Of a stretch of DNA of 64,000 nucleotides, positions 1-9,268 are shown in pieces. Source of the DNA: Palsa-504 sp963790065 (GTDB taxonomy: Bacteria > Actinomycetota > Actinomycetes > Streptosporangiales > Streptosporangiaceae); NCBI GenBank assembly GCA_963790065.1, contig CAWBNK010000002.1, positions 186,001 to 250,000 of the forward strand, given 5' to 3'. Below the pieces are notes generated by a model, which made no database searches, had not been told where the DNA came from, and worked only from the letters and a program-made list of their open reading frames with translations. A program made the translations under genes and the position numbers. Every line of letters begins with the position of its first letter. Within the stretch, counting starts at the first letter, position 1.

Positions 1-2
1 TG

Positions 3-860
3 TTCCCGCTGGTGCTGTTGCTGCTGCGCTGGACCAGGAACCACCACGGCCTGCTCATCGCCTTCGCCGCGGCGGCCCAGGTGGCGATCTCGATCGCCAC
101 CCACTGGCAGTGGCTGCCGCCGCTGATGCAGAAGTGGGCCCAGCAGGACTCGCTCAGCTACCTGCTGTACCTGATCGGCGGCGGGGTGGTGGCCTTCCAC
201 TTTGAGGAGGTGCATGCCTGGGTGCTGCGGCACGCGCACCTGATCATGGCGTTCACCCTGGTGGCGGCCATCGCCGCGGAGACCATCTACTACATCTCCC
301 ACGCCGGGGTGACCACCGTGCTCGGCTGGGGCAGCGACCCCTTCCAGCCCAGCGTCATCCCGTTCAACGTGGGCGCGATCGCCTGCGGCTACCTGGCCGG
401 CGTGGCCCTGGTGCAGCCCTGGCGCTCCCGGGTGACCAAGGCCCTGGTGCGCTCGGGCTCGGACAACTCCTACGGCATCTACCTGACCCAGATGCTGTTC
501 ATCACCGGGCTGAGCTGGCTGGGCTGGGAGCGCCTGGGCCGGACGATATCGTGGCCGCTGCTGTGCGCGCTGACCGTGCTCATCGTCTTCACCTGCGGCG
601 GCGTCCTGACCAGCCTGCTGGCCAGGACGCCGCTGTCCGTGGCGCTCACCGGGCGCCCGCAGCAGCCCTGGTCGACCCTGATACCGCGGCGGCCTGCCGC
701 GGTGGCGGCCGCCGCCGGGCCCGTGGCCTTGGCCGCAGCCGAGCCCGGGCCCGTGGCCGAGCCCGTGCGCGTGGCCGCAGCCAAGGCTGACCCGCCGACC
801 GAGCCGGCGCCCGGGGCGCTGGCGGTGCTGACCAGAGAACCGGACGGAGCACGACCGTGA
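3..860 (+). CDS. Acyltransferase-3-like membrane protein, 5' end outside the window
   Basis: The frame is already open at base 3, so the N-terminus lies to the left of the window. The visible 285 residues contain about six hydrophobic helices and the late-domain signature SYGIYLTQMLF, typical of OafA/YrhL-like acyltransferase-3 proteins. That family moves acyl groups onto sugars, antibiotics or cell-surface polymers at the cytoplasmic membrane. The last 70 or so residues are an Ala/Pro/Glu-rich tail outside the membrane domain, made of repetitive codons. The stop overlaps the next start as GTGA at 857-860, so the two genes are probably translationally coupled and the acyl-CoA ligase may supply the acyl donor. 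The substrate cannot be told from this fragment. Confidence 0.75.
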   Translation, partial: FPLVLLLLRWTRNHHGLLIAFAAAAQVAISIATHWQWLPPLMQKWAQQDSLSYLLYLIGGGVVAFHFEEVHAWVLRHAHLIMAFTLVAAIAAETIYYISHAGVTTVLGWGSDPFQPSVIPFNVGAIACGYLAGVALVQPWRSRVTKALVRSGSDNSYGIYLTQMLFITGLSWLGWERLGRTISWPLLCALTVLIVFTCGGVLTSLLARTPLSVALTGRPQQPWSTLIPRRPAAVAAAAGPVALAAAEPGPVAEPVRVAAAKADPPTEPAPGALAVLTREPDGARP

Positions 861-2364
861 TACGGGACTTGATCGAGCAGGCCGCGGCCCGGCCGGGCGA
901 CGCGTGCTACCTCGAGGACGCGGCGGGCGCCAGGACCCTGACCTACGCCGGGCTGCGGCGTTCGGTGCAGGCCTGGTCCAGCCGGCTGGACCAGGCCGGG
1001 ATCCCGCCGGGGGCGCGGGTCGCGGTGAGCCTGCCCGACCCGCTCGGGTACGCCACCGTCCTGGTCGCCATCCTGGCTGCCGGGCGGGTGGTGGTGCCGC
1101 TGGATCCCGCTGCCCCGGCGGCGGAGGTGTCCCGGATCCTGGCGGCCGCCCGGCCGGACGCGGCGGTCTCCGGCACCGACGGGCCGGACCTGGAGGTGGT
1201 CGGGCAGCGTGGCGAGCCGGCGGCGCCGCAGGCCTGGCTAGGCAGGCAGGACCCGGCGGCCGACGGCGAGCGGGGGCCGGCCGGCGGATCTACCTGTGCA
1301 CCAGCGGGACGACCGGGACCCCCAAGGGCATCCTGCTGCGCGAGGACCAGCTGGGGCACGTCGCGGCGGGCGTGGCCGCGCACCACCGGCTCACCCCCGC
1401 CGACCGCGGCTACTGCTGCCTGCCGCTGTTTCACATCAATGCCGAAGTGGTCGGCCTGCTGGCCACGCTGACCGCCGGGGCCTGCCTGGTGGTGGACCGC
1501 AAGTTCAGCCGCCGGGGCTTCTGGGCGCTGATCGAGCAGCAGGAGATCACCTGGGTCAACGCGGTACCGGCCATCATCACCGTGCTGGCCCTGGACCCGC
1601 CCGCGAGCCGCCCGGACCACCTGGCCGGCCGAGTGCGGTTCGTCCGCTCGGCCTCGGCTCCGCTGCCGGCTTCGGCACTGCGGCGGTTCGAGGAGGTCTT
1701 CGGCATTCCCGTGGTCGAGACCTACGGCATGACCGAGGCGGCCAGCATGATCACCGCCAACCCGCTGGACGGGCCGCGCAAGGCCGGCTCGGTAGGCCTG
1801 CCGGTCGGCTCGCAGGTCCGGGTGGCCCAGGCGGGCGCCGGACGCTACCTGCCGTGCCCGGCGCCGCTGGTGGGGCGGGTGCAGATCCGGGGCCCGGGGA
1901 TCATCACGCGGTACGCGGACGGCGGCCCGGCCGGCGCCTTCGACCCGGAAGGCTGGCTGGACACGGGCGATCTCGGGCACTTCGACGCCGACGGCTACTT
2001 GTTCCTGGCGGGCCGCTCCGACGACGTGATCAACCGGGGCGGGGAGAAGATCTACCCGCGGGAAATCGAGGACGTGCTGCTCGCCCAGCCCGGCGTGGGG
2101 TCGGCCGCGGTGGTCGCTGCCCCGGATGAGGTACTCGGCCAGCGCCCGGTGGCCTACGTCGTCCCGGCCGGAGCCTGGCCCGCTGACCAGCTGGAGCAGA
2201 CCCACCTGGAGGAGCTCCTGCACAAGGCGTGCGAGGCAGCCCTGCCGCGGTCCAAGCGGCCGAGCGAGTTCTGCCTGGTCCGCGAGCTGCCGGTAGGCCC
2301 GACGGGCAAAGTGTCCCGGCGCCGCCTGCGCGAAATGGCCGGCCGGATGCCGGGTTTGCGGTGA
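857..2364 (+). pseudogene. AMP-dependent acyl-CoA synthetase interrupted by a frameshift
   Basis: Members of the ANL superfamily adenylate a carboxylic acid and transfer it to CoA or a carrier. The first frame (857 to about 1285) gives an N-terminal part ending in ERGPAGG. The frame then changes, and from about 1282 the second frame gives RRIYLCTSGTTGTPKG (P-loop-like A3 motif), VVETYGMTEAA (A5), WLDTGDLGHFDADGYL (A7), GRSDDVINRGGEKIYP (A8) and GPTGKVSRRRL (A10 with the catalytic Lys). All core motifs are intact but split between frames. The break sits at a GGCCGGCCGG tract near 1277-1287. One more GGCC unit, or a single extra G, restores a protein of about 500 residues. It may therefore be a real pseudogene, a phase-variable gene or a sequencing error. 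The start is GTG 857, overlapping the previous stop. Confidence 0.8.
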
Positions 2365-2580
2365 AAATACATAACGCCCTACATAATCCGGGCGATGCGG
2401 CACGGCCTGGTGATCGCCTACCTTGAGTCTTGGCGAGATCTGGGCTGTGCCAGGGGTACCGGCGCCGTAGCCTGGCGGAACCCTGGCGGGGAGGACAGCC
2501 CAGCTCGCCGCACACACGCGATCAGGTCAGGCCTCTCAACTTGCTGGGCCGGGCTCAGGCGGATGGGCTTAGGACATGCA

Positions 2581-2613
2581 GATGCCCAGCCCCGGGTCCC
2601 GGGGCTGGGCATC
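2581..2613 (-). terminator. Perfect 15-bp hairpin behind the chaplin-like gene
   Basis: Bases 2581-2595 pair perfectly with 2599-2613 across a 3-base loop, starting 15 bases past the stop of the minus-strand gene. There is no long T tract, as is common for actinobacterial intrinsic terminators. Bases 2365-2580 hold no convincing gene. Confidence 0.75.
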
Positions 2614-2627
2614 GTGCCGAGCGTGGA

Positions 2628-3236
2628 CTAGCTGTTGATGGTGGTGCCGTTAGCCTGGGCGGTGTCGTTTGCGCAGGCGTTGCTGTTCGTCAGCGTGGAG
2701 TTGTTGCCGCCACCCAGGGCGTTGATCGCGCCGAGCAGGCCGGAGGCAGGCACCTGGGCGCCGATCAGCTGGAGCGGGATCTGGTTCTGGCAGGCGTTAA
2801 CCGGCACCTCGTTGTTGGCAACCTTCAGGATGCTGTCACCGTTGAACCCGGCGGGGCCGTTGGAGCCAGACGGGTCCGACCACGACGGCATGTTCGGGTC
2901 CGAGGTCGGCGCCGTGGTGATGTTGGTGGGGTCCGTCTCGGTCGAGGTGTTGCCGCAGCTCTCGCTGTTGTTCGACGTGGTGTTGTTGTCGCTGCTGCCC
3001 AGGTTGAGCAGGGCAGTGATGGTCTGCAGCGGCACCTGGGCGCCAGCGCCCTGGATCGGGATCTGGTTCTGGCAGGCGTTCACGGGCACCTGGTTGCCAC
3101 TGAGGTCCAGGATGCTGTCGCCGTTGAAGCCAGTGGGGCTGCCGCCGAAGGTGGCAGCGCTGGCCACCGGCGCGCCCAGGACCACGAGCGCTGCCGTGGT
3201 CACTGCGGCCGCGAAGATGCGGTTCTTTCCGGACAT
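2628..3236 (-). CDS. Secreted chaplin-like protein with two copies of a Cys-pair motif
   Basis: This 202-residue protein begins with a Sec signal peptide (MSGKNR, hydrophobic core, VASA-A cleavage near residue 27). The mature part carries the block FNGDSIL-x4-N-x-VPVNACQNQIP twice, at about residues 37-69 and 131-163. Each copy has a second Cys exactly 39 residues after the first (C55/C94 and C149/C188), with Asn/Ser/Thr-rich stretches between. The PVNAC-x-N pattern resembles the core of streptomycete chaplins, the surface amyloids that coat aerial hyphae, but the Cys spacing is longer. Start ATG 3236 is chosen because GGGGGAA precedes it; an upstream in-frame extension to 3275 has no ribosome site. 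A role in the hydrophobic sheath or surface is inferred. Confidence 0.7.
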   Translation of the reverse strand: MSGKNRIFAAAVTTAALVVLGAPVASAATFGGSPTGFNGDSILDLSGNQVPVNACQNQIPIQGAGAQVPLQTITALLNLGSSDNNTTSNNSESCGNTSTETDPTNITTAPTSDPNMPSWSDPSGSNGPAGFNGDSILKVANNEVPVNACQNQIPLQLIGAQVPASGLLGAINALGGGNNSTLTNSNACANDTAQANGTTINS

Positions 3237-3272
3237 ACTTTGCGTTCCCCCAATTAATATCTGCTGATCCTT

Positions 3273-3341
3273 CACGCGAGTCCGCGTGACCGTCTGTGTT
3301 CGATCGAAACCATAGCGTAGTCATTCCAGGTGGCGTGGCAA
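3273..3341 (-). promoter_or_regulatory. Possible promoter and 5'-UTR hairpin of the chaplin-like gene
   Basis: On the minus strand TTGCCA (3336-3341) and TACGCT (3314-3319) are 16 bases apart, a weak sigma-70-type match. Downstream a perfect CACGCG-AGTC-CGCGTG hairpin (3273-3288) falls in the predicted leader. The rest of 3342-3527, relatively AT-rich, shows no gene. Confidence 0.35.
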
Positions 3342-3527
3342 AGTTGGCCGACTCGCCGGGTGCATTCGAAGAAATTCGATTGGCAATCAGGTGCTTTTCG
3401 CACCGGTTTACGGCTAACCATTACTCGCTACGCAGAAATGCGGGCACTAGCACTTGCCGACCATTTGCCGAACCCGGGCTAAGACCGGGATCTGAGGGCG
3501 GAAAGGGACGGAATCACCCGCCGCCGG

Positions 3528-6500
3528 TCAGCGGAAGTCGCGGCTGGGCACGGCGGCGGTCACCTTGAGTGAGCGCAGCGCGGTGGCGACCAGGTTGACC
3601 GCGCCGCCGGTGCGCTCGAGGCGGCCGTGGATGAGCATCGCGGGCGCCGCCGTGGCGATCCGGCGGTGGCGGGCCCAGACCTGGGGCGGGCAGATGACGT
3701 TCACCATGCCGGTCTCGTCCTCCAGGCTGATGAACACCACCCCGCGCGCGGTGGGCGGCCGCTGCCGGTGGGTGACCAGGCCGGCCACGGCCACCAGGGT
3801 GTCCTCGGGGGCCGTCCGGAGCGACGCGGCGGTCATCACCTGCCGTGCGGCCAGGGCGCCCCGGATGTGGGCCACCGGATGCGTGCCGTAGGTCCCGGTG
3901 GCCCACAGGTCGGCGAGCGTCTGCTCGGCCGGGGTCATGGCGGGCAGCGGCGGCGCGGACCCCGGGCCTTCCGGTTCCAGCCCGGCGGTGGTGCCGGGCA
4001 GCTGCCCGGGCCGGACCGAGGCGGCGGCGCCGGCGGCCCACAGCGCGGCGCGCCTGCTCAGCCCGAAGCACCCGAACGCGCCCGCGGTGGCCAGCGCCTC
4101 CAGCGCAGCGGCGGACAGCCCGGTCCTGGCCGCGAAGTCCTCCAGGTCCCGGTAGGGCCGCCCGGCGGCCACCCGCTCGGCCGCGGAACGGCCCAGGTTG
4201 CGCACCCCGTCCAGGCCGGGCCTGATGGCCGGCCCGGCCCCGTCCGCAGTACCTTCCGCGGCGCCATCCGCGGTGCCTTCCGCGGTGCCTTCCAGCGTGG
4301 CCAGGGCGTCGCTGGCGTTCACGTCTACGCCCAGGACGGTCACCCCGTGCCGCCGCGCGTCGTTGATCAGGCTGTGCGGGGCGTAGAACCCCATCGGCTG
4401 GTTGCGCAGCAGGGCGGCGGTGAAGGCGGCCGGGTAGTACCGCTTTAGCCAGGCGCTGGCGTAGACCAGGTAGGCGAAGCTGATCGCGTGCGACTCGGGG
4501 AAACCGTAGTTGGAGAAGGCCAGGATCTTGACGTAGATGTCTTCCGCGACCGCCTGGCTGATGCCGCGCTCGGCCATCCCGTCGAGCAGCCGCTGGCGCA
4601 GCTCGGTGATCCGCTCGGGGGCCCGCTTGGAACTCATGGCCTGGCGCAGCCGGTCAGCCTCGGCGGGCGTGAACCCGGCGCAGTCGATGGCCAGCTGCAT
4701 CATCTGCTCCTGGAACAGCGGCACGCCCAGCGTCTTGCCCAGCGCCGCGCGCATGGACTCGTGCGGCATCGCCGTGTCCTCAAGGCCGTCGCGGCGGCGC
4801 AGGTAGGGGTGGACCGAGCCGCCCTGGATGGGGCCCGGCCTGATCAGCGCCACCTCGATGACCAGGTCGTAGAACTCCCGGGGCCGCAGCCGGGGCAAGG
4901 TGGCCATCTGCGCGCGGGATTCCACCTGGAACACTCCCACGGTGTCCGCCTCGGCCAGCATCTGGTAGACCACGGGGTCTTCCTGCGGGATGGTCGACAT
5001 CGTCCATTTCCGGCCGTGGTGGGCGTGCACCAGGTCGAAGCAGTCGTGCAGGGCAGCCAGCATGCCCAGGCCGAGCAGGTCGAACTTGACCAGGCCCGCG
5101 TAGGCGCAGTCGTCCTTGTCCCACTGCAGCACGGTGCGGCCGGGCATCCGGGCCCACTCCACCGGGCACACCTCCCCCACCGGCCGGTCGCAGATCACCA
5201 TGCCGCCGGAATGGATGCCGAGGTGGCGCGGCAGCCGCTGCAGCTTCGCGGCCAGGTCCGTCACCGCCGCCGGGACGTCCTCGAGCTCGGCAGGCAGCGC
5301 GCCGGCGTCGTTCTTGCTGGCCGTGGCGGGGGCGCTGTCGCGGCCGGGCAGTGCCTCCCCGGCGGTGGCTGGTCCCGGTCCGATCTGGCTCACCCAGGCG
5401 TCCGAGGCGGCCGGGGAGTAGCCGAGCGCGCGGCCCGCGTCCCGCAGCGCCAGCCGCGGCCGGTAGGTGATCACGTTGGCCACCTGGGCGGCCCGGTCCC
5501 GGCCGTAGGTGCGGTAGACGTACTGGATGACCTCCTCCCGGCGCCGGTGCTCGATGTCCAGGTCGATGTCCGGCGGCCCGTCCCGGCCGTCGGACAGGAA
5601 CCGCTCGAACAGCAGGTGGTGCGAGACCGGGTCGACGTTAGTGATGCCGATCGCGTAGCACACGGCCGAGTTCGCGGCCGAGCCCCGGCCCTGGCACAGG
5701 ATGTTCTCGTGCTCGCAGCGCTCCACGATGTCGTGCACGATGAGGAAGTAGCCGGGGAAATCCAGCCGCTCGATCACGTCGAGTTCCCTGGCGATCTGCG
5801 CGTACGCGCCGGGCACCCGCTCGTCGCCGGGCGGCCCGTACCTGGCCGGCGCCTTCCTGGCCACCAGCTCGCGCAGCCAGCCCGCCTCGGTGTACCCGGC
5901 CGGGACCGGGCCGTCCGGCAGCTTCGGCGCGATCACGGTGAAGTCGAACGCGCACTCCCGTCCCAGCGCCACGGTCCGCTCGAGCACACCTGGGTAGCGG
6001 CGCAGCAGCGCCGCCATCTCCGCGCCGGAGCGCAGGTAGGCGGTGCCCGCCGCGGGCAGCCAGCCGTCCAGGTCGGCCAGGCTGCGCCGGGCCCGGATCG
6101 CGGCCAGGGCCTGGCCCAGCCGGGCCTGGGCGGGCACCGCGTAGTGGACGTTGCCGGTGGCCACCACGTCGACGTCGGCGGCTGCGGCCAGCCGGGCCAG
6201 GTCGTCGTTGCGCTCGTCGTCGCCGGGGTCGTGGTGGCAGCTCAGCTCGGCCATCACGTTCTGGTGGCCGAACATCTCGGTCAGCCGGCCCAGCTCTCCC
6301 CAGGCCGCGGCCAGGCCGCCGGCCGCCAGCGCGGCCGGGACCTGTCCCTTGCGGCACCCGGTCAGCACCACCCAGTGGCCGCCGTGCGCGCCGGCCAGCG
6401 CGGCCACGTCGTAGACCGGGCGTCCCTTCTGCCCGCCCGCCAGCTGGGCGGCGCTGATCACCGCGCACAGCCTGCGGTAGCCCTCCGGGTCGCGGGCCAG

Positions 6501-6920
6501 CACTAGCAGGTGATTCCCCTCCGGGTCGGGCACCCCGGTCTGGGCGGACGGCAGGCCCAGGCTCAGCTCGGCGCCGAACACCGTGCGGAGACGGCCGCCG
6601 CGTTCGGCCAGCCGGGCGGCGGCCTGGGCGAACTGCGGCACCCCGTACATCCCGTCGTGGTCGGTGATGGCCAGCGCCTCCAGGCCGAGCCGGGCGGCCT
6701 CGGCGACCAGCTCACCGGGCGCGGCCGCCCCGTCCAGGAAGCTGTAGGAGGAGTGGCAGTGCAGCTCGGCCCACGGAGGGCCCGCGGGTTCGGTGCGTTC
6801 CGGGGCCGGCGGCACCGGCTCGAGGCGGACGGGCTCCGGCGGGGACGGCTGGCCCCCGGCGGGCCAGGACATGCGCTGCCGCAGTTCCCGCCAGGGAACC
6901 GGCGGGTTATCCCAGCCCAT
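3528..6920 (-). CDS. dnaE2: Error-prone DNA polymerase III alpha subunit DnaE2
   Basis: This 1130-residue C-family polymerase carries out damage-induced translesion synthesis with ImuA' and ImuB. A PHP domain opens the protein (AELHCHSSYSFLDG near residue 52, ITDHDGMYG). The palm contains PDIDLDI with Asp451, Asp453 and Asp455, and the third catalytic Asp is in KFDLLGL (D614). The sequence NYGFPESHAISFAYLVYASAWLKRYYPAAF and the short C-terminal region ending in an OB fold are typical of DnaE2 rather than replicative DnaE1. The start ATG 6920 lies inside the end of imuB (14-base overlap), so the genes are coupled. Residues around 870-890 contain a run of AEGTADGA repeats coded by tandem GCGGTGCCTTCC-like DNA, probably a tolerated expansion. 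LexA control is expected from the box at 9269. Confidence 0.95.
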   Translation of the reverse strand: MGWDNPPVPWRELRQRMSWPAGGQPSPPEPVRLEPVPPAPERTEPAGPPWAELHCHSSYSFLDGAAAPGELVAEAARLGLEALAITDHDGMYGVPQFAQAAARLAERGGRLRTVFGAELSLGLPSAQTGVPDPEGNHLLVLARDPEGYRRLCAVISAAQLAGGQKGRPVYDVAALAGAHGGHWVVLTGCRKGQVPAALAAGGLAAAWGELGRLTEMFGHQNVMAELSCHHDPGDDERNDDLARLAAAADVDVVATGNVHYAVPAQARLGQALAAIRARRSLADLDGWLPAAGTAYLRSGAEMAALLRRYPGVLERTVALGRECAFDFTVIAPKLPDGPVPAGYTEAGWLRELVARKAPARYGPPGDERVPGAYAQIARELDVIERLDFPGYFLIVHDIVERCEHENILCQGRGSAANSAVCYAIGITNVDPVSHHLLFERFLSDGRDGPPDIDLDIEHRRREEVIQYVYRTYGRDRAAQVANVITYRPRLALRDAGRALGYSPAASDAWVSQIGPGPATAGEALPGRDSAPATASKNDAGALPAELEDVPAAVTDLAAKLQRLPRHLGIHSGGMVICDRPVGEVCPVEWARMPGRTVLQWDKDDCAYAGLVKFDLLGLGMLAALHDCFDLVHAHHGRKWTMSTIPQEDPVVYQMLAEADTVGVFQVESRAQMATLPRLRPREFYDLVIEVALIRPGPIQGGSVHPYLRRRDGLEDTAMPHESMRAALGKTLGVPLFQEQMMQLAIDCAGFTPAEADRLRQAMSSKRAPERITELRQRLLDGMAERGISQAVAEDIYVKILAFSNYGFPESHAISFAYLVYASAWLKRYYPAAFTAALLRNQPMGFYAPHSLINDARRHGVTVLGVDVNASDALATLEGTAEGTADGAAEGTADGAGPAIRPGLDGVRNLGRSAAERVAAGRPYRDLEDFAARTGLSAAALEALATAGAFGCFGLSRRAALWAAGAAASVRPGQLPGTTAGLEPEGPGSAPPLPAMTPAEQTLADLWATGTYGTHPVAHIRGALAARQVMTAASLRTAPEDTLVAVAGLVTHRQRPPTARGVVFISLEDETGMVNVICPPQVWARHRRIATAAPAMLIHGRLERTGGAVNLVATALRSLKVTAAVPSRDFR

Positions 6921-8403
6921 GACCCGCCTCGATCAGCCAGCGGCCGTCCTGCACCGCCGCCAGCCAAGCCCGGCCGTCGCCGGTCAGCAGCTGGAACCTG
7001 GCCCGGCGGCGCGCGGCGGCCGGGTCCCACCAGCGCTCGGACAGCGGCCAGGGCCCGGCCCAGCCGGTGACCCGCAGCGGCGGCTCTCCCTCCACCGCCA
7101 GCCAGGCCGGGGCGGCCGAGGCCACGCACCGCCCGCTGACGGTGACGGCGGCCCCGGCTTCGTCGGTGACGTCGGCCTCCCGCGCGAAGGGATAGACCAC
7201 GGCGGGCGCCGGACCCATGACCCGCCCGGGCCACGGTGCGCCCGGGTCCAGGCGAGGCTCGGTTTTTTCGCCGAACGGTACGAGTGTTACCTGGTCACAA
7301 ACGTTTCTTCCGCCGTCAACGACCGGGCGCAGCACCGCCTGGTGGCCAAGCAGGGCCTGCACCCGCATGGCGGCCCGGGCCACCGCGTCGGTGACCACGG
7401 CCTCGCCCCACAGCGCGAGCTGGTGCCCGGTCGCGCGGACGAGGTGATCGGGCGCCAGCCGCAGCACCGCGACCCCCCCGTCAGCCCGCTCCCGCCCGGC
7501 CGGGACCGCCCGCCAGCCGTCGAGCTGCCAGCGCACCCGGTCGGCGACGCCGGCCGCGGACAGCAGCCCGTCGTGCCGCCATAGCCGCCGGCTTTCCCTG
7601 CCGTCGGCCCAGGTGGCCTCGACCTGCACCCGGACGCAGGTCAGCCCGCGGGCGGCCAGCCCGCCGTGCAACCGCTCGGCGAGGGCCTTGGCCGCGAACA
7701 CCACGGGCTCGGCCAGCGTTTCCGGCGGGTCGAACTCCCGGGTCACGGACAGATCCTCGGCCGGCGGGCGGACGGCCAGCGGCGGGGCGCCCAGGCCGCG
7801 GGCCAGCCGGCCAGCGGCCTCGCCGGCGACGCCGAACCGGCCGGCCACGTCGCCGGCCGGCAAGGCGGCCAGGTCCCCGAGCGTGGGCAGGCCGAGCCGG
7901 CTCAGCAGCCCGGCCAGCTCCTGGCCGTCCGGCACCTGGCTGGCCAGCACGCTGACCGGCTGGCGGGCCAGGAACTCCGCCGTCTCGCCGGGCGGTATGA
8001 CCAGGATCCGTTCGGCGCCGCGCGCGGCCAGCAACGCGGCGAACAGGCCATCGGCGGCCCCGATCCGGACCTGTTCGCCGAGATCGGCCAGCACGGCGAT
8101 GATCTTCCTGGCCAGCACCGTCTCGCCGCCGAAGTACCGGGCCGGGCCGCGGGCCCCGAACGCGCACACCCCGGGTTCCACCGCCTCCACCCGGGGGCAG
8201 AACCCGGTCACCGCCGCGATCACCTGCTCGAACCGCTGCGCCGCGGCCAGCTCGGACCGCCCCGCCACGGCCGGCTCGGACCGCTGCACCGCGGCCGGCT
8301 CGGGCTCGCTCGCGCCCAGGTCAGGGCAGCACACGACCATGACCCGCTGGATCCCGGCCTCGAGGGCCGCGGGCGCCAGCGCCGCGGCCGGGTGCGCGCT
8401 CAC
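6907..8403 (-). CDS. imuB: ImuB, non-catalytic Y-family polymerase-like mutasome hub
   Basis: ImuB tethers DnaE2 and ImuA' to the sliding clamp. The 498-residue protein has the Y-family layout (MVVCCPDLGAS start, FGGETVLARKIIAVL, HhH-like LSRLGLPTLGDLAALPAGDVAGRFG), but the usual active-site Asp/Glu pair is not visible, as expected for ImuB. QLALWG at residues 328-333 is a good match to the clamp-binding motif of mycobacterial ImuB (QLPLWG). The start GTG 8403 overlaps the imuA' stop as GTGA, which decides against the much longer open frame reaching 8796. A stretch of Glu/Pro/Ser-Glu repeats near residue 25 is unusual for the family. The stop TAA at 6907 lies within dnaE2. Confidence 0.9.
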   Translation of the reverse strand: MSAHPAAALAPAALEAGIQRVMVVCCPDLGASEPEPAAVQRSEPAVAGRSELAAAQRFEQVIAAVTGFCPRVEAVEPGVCAFGARGPARYFGGETVLARKIIAVLADLGEQVRIGAADGLFAALLAARGAERILVIPPGETAEFLARQPVSVLASQVPDGQELAGLLSRLGLPTLGDLAALPAGDVAGRFGVAGEAAGRLARGLGAPPLAVRPPAEDLSVTREFDPPETLAEPVVFAAKALAERLHGGLAARGLTCVRVQVEATWADGRESRRLWRHDGLLSAAGVADRVRWQLDGWRAVPAGRERADGGVAVLRLAPDHLVRATGHQLALWGEAVVTDAVARAAMRVQALLGHQAVLRPVVDGGRNVCDQVTLVPFGEKTEPRLDPGAPWPGRVMGPAPAVVYPFAREADVTDEAGAAVTVSGRCVASAAPAWLAVEGEPPLRVTGWAGPWPLSERWWDPAAARRRARFQLLTGDGRAWLAAVQDGRWLIEAGHGLG

Positions 8404-9257
8404 CCGCTCACCAGGGCCAGCCCGCCCACCGTACGGAGGTAACGGGCGCTGGCGGCGTCCGGGAGACCCGCGGCGGGGATGTCCGCGGCCGGGATGTCGG
8501 GCGGTTCGGCCAGGGCGACGCTGCCGTCTTCGGCCGGCAGCCAGAGCCAGCGCGTGCGCGTCAGGGCCGCTTCCCCGCGGCCGTCCGCGGTCACCTCCGC
8601 GCAGCAGGCCCGGAGCCGGCCGTGCCCGTCGCCCAGCCCGGTCCAGCCCTGGGTGACCACCCGGAGGCGGACCTGCGCTCCCGGCCAGTCTCCGGCTACC
8701 ACCAGGACGCCGTGCCCGCGCCGGAGCGTGGCCTCCAGGCGCTGCCGGGCCGGGGCCGGGACCCGTGCGGGCGGGCGCAGCAGGACCAGCTCGCACCCGT
8801 CGAGCAGCGACGCCACCACCAGCGGCCAGGCCGTGCCGGGGTCGGGGACCAGCAAGGTCCGTTCCGCATCCAGGCCGAGGCCTACCGCGGCCAGCACGCC
8901 AGCCTCGGGTATCCCGGCGATCGCGGACCAGGCCCCGGCGGCCGAGGCGCCCGCCAGCAGGGCCAGGGCCAGCAAGCCGAACCCGGCCACGGCCACCACC
9001 GACCCCCGGGCCAGCCCGCCGCGCGGCAGCAGGTCACGCAGAGCCGGCAGCACGGGCAGGGCCGGCAGCGCCCGCGATCCCGGCAGCACGGGCAGGGTGG
9101 GCGTTTCGAATGTGATGGAAGGGACGGGGGGGACGGGGAAAATCGGCAAGACGGGTGGCGCGGACCGGACCAGCGGTGTCCCGGGCATCTCTGTGACCGT
9201 AGATAGCCCAGGCTGTCCCGTAAACATCCGCCCGATTTCCGCAGGCGTGCTCCCCAT
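8400..9257 (-). CDS. imuA': ImuA'-type RecA-like accessory protein of the SOS mutasome
   Basis: A 285-residue protein first in the imuA'-imuB-dnaE2 operon. After a Pro/Leu-rich N-terminal stretch (PVLPIFPVPPVP, a run of PALPVLPALRDLLPRGGLARGSVVAVAG) it shows a RecA-fold-like segment (SAIAGIPEAGVLAAVGLGLDAERTLLVPDPG, LVVASLLDGCELVLLRPP) without a clear Walker A. This matches actinobacterial ImuA', which is needed for DnaE2-dependent mutagenesis and interacts with ImuB. ATG 9257 sits only 11 bases from the LexA-type box, so the message may be leaderless or have a very short leader; a later start cannot be excluded. The tail is Ala/Pro/Asp rich (IPAADIPAAGLPDA). Confidence 0.8.
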   Translation of the reverse strand: MGSTPAEIGRMFTGQPGLSTVTEMPGTPLVRSAPPVLPIFPVPPVPSITFETPTLPVLPGSRALPALPVLPALRDLLPRGGLARGSVVAVAGFGLLALALLAGASAAGAWSAIAGIPEAGVLAAVGLGLDAERTLLVPDPGTAWPLVVASLLDGCELVLLRPPARVPAPARQRLEATLRRGHGVLVVAGDWPGAQVRLRVVTQGWTGLGDGHGRLRACCAEVTADGRGEAALTRTRWLWLPAEDGSVALAEPPDIPAADIPAAGLPDAASARYLRTVGGLALVSG

Positions 9258-9268
9258 CCCCTAGATTA

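Noticed and set aside
1..2364. Start of a natural-product gene cluster
   Set aside because: Only an acyltransferase fragment and an acyl-CoA ligase are visible; no carrier protein, synthase or tailoring genes follow to the right.
3296..3568. A 90-codon plus-strand frame between the chaplin-like gene and dnaE2
   Set aside because: Overlaps the dnaE2 end, no ribosome site, no family resemblance; the region looks like promoter DNA.
4488..6506. A 672-codon plus-strand open frame
   Set aside because: Antisense shadow of dnaE2 with no recognisable motif.
8404..8796. Upstream extension of imuB to 8796
   Set aside because: It lies antiphase inside imuA' with random composition; the GTGA overlap at 8400-8403 gives a natural start.
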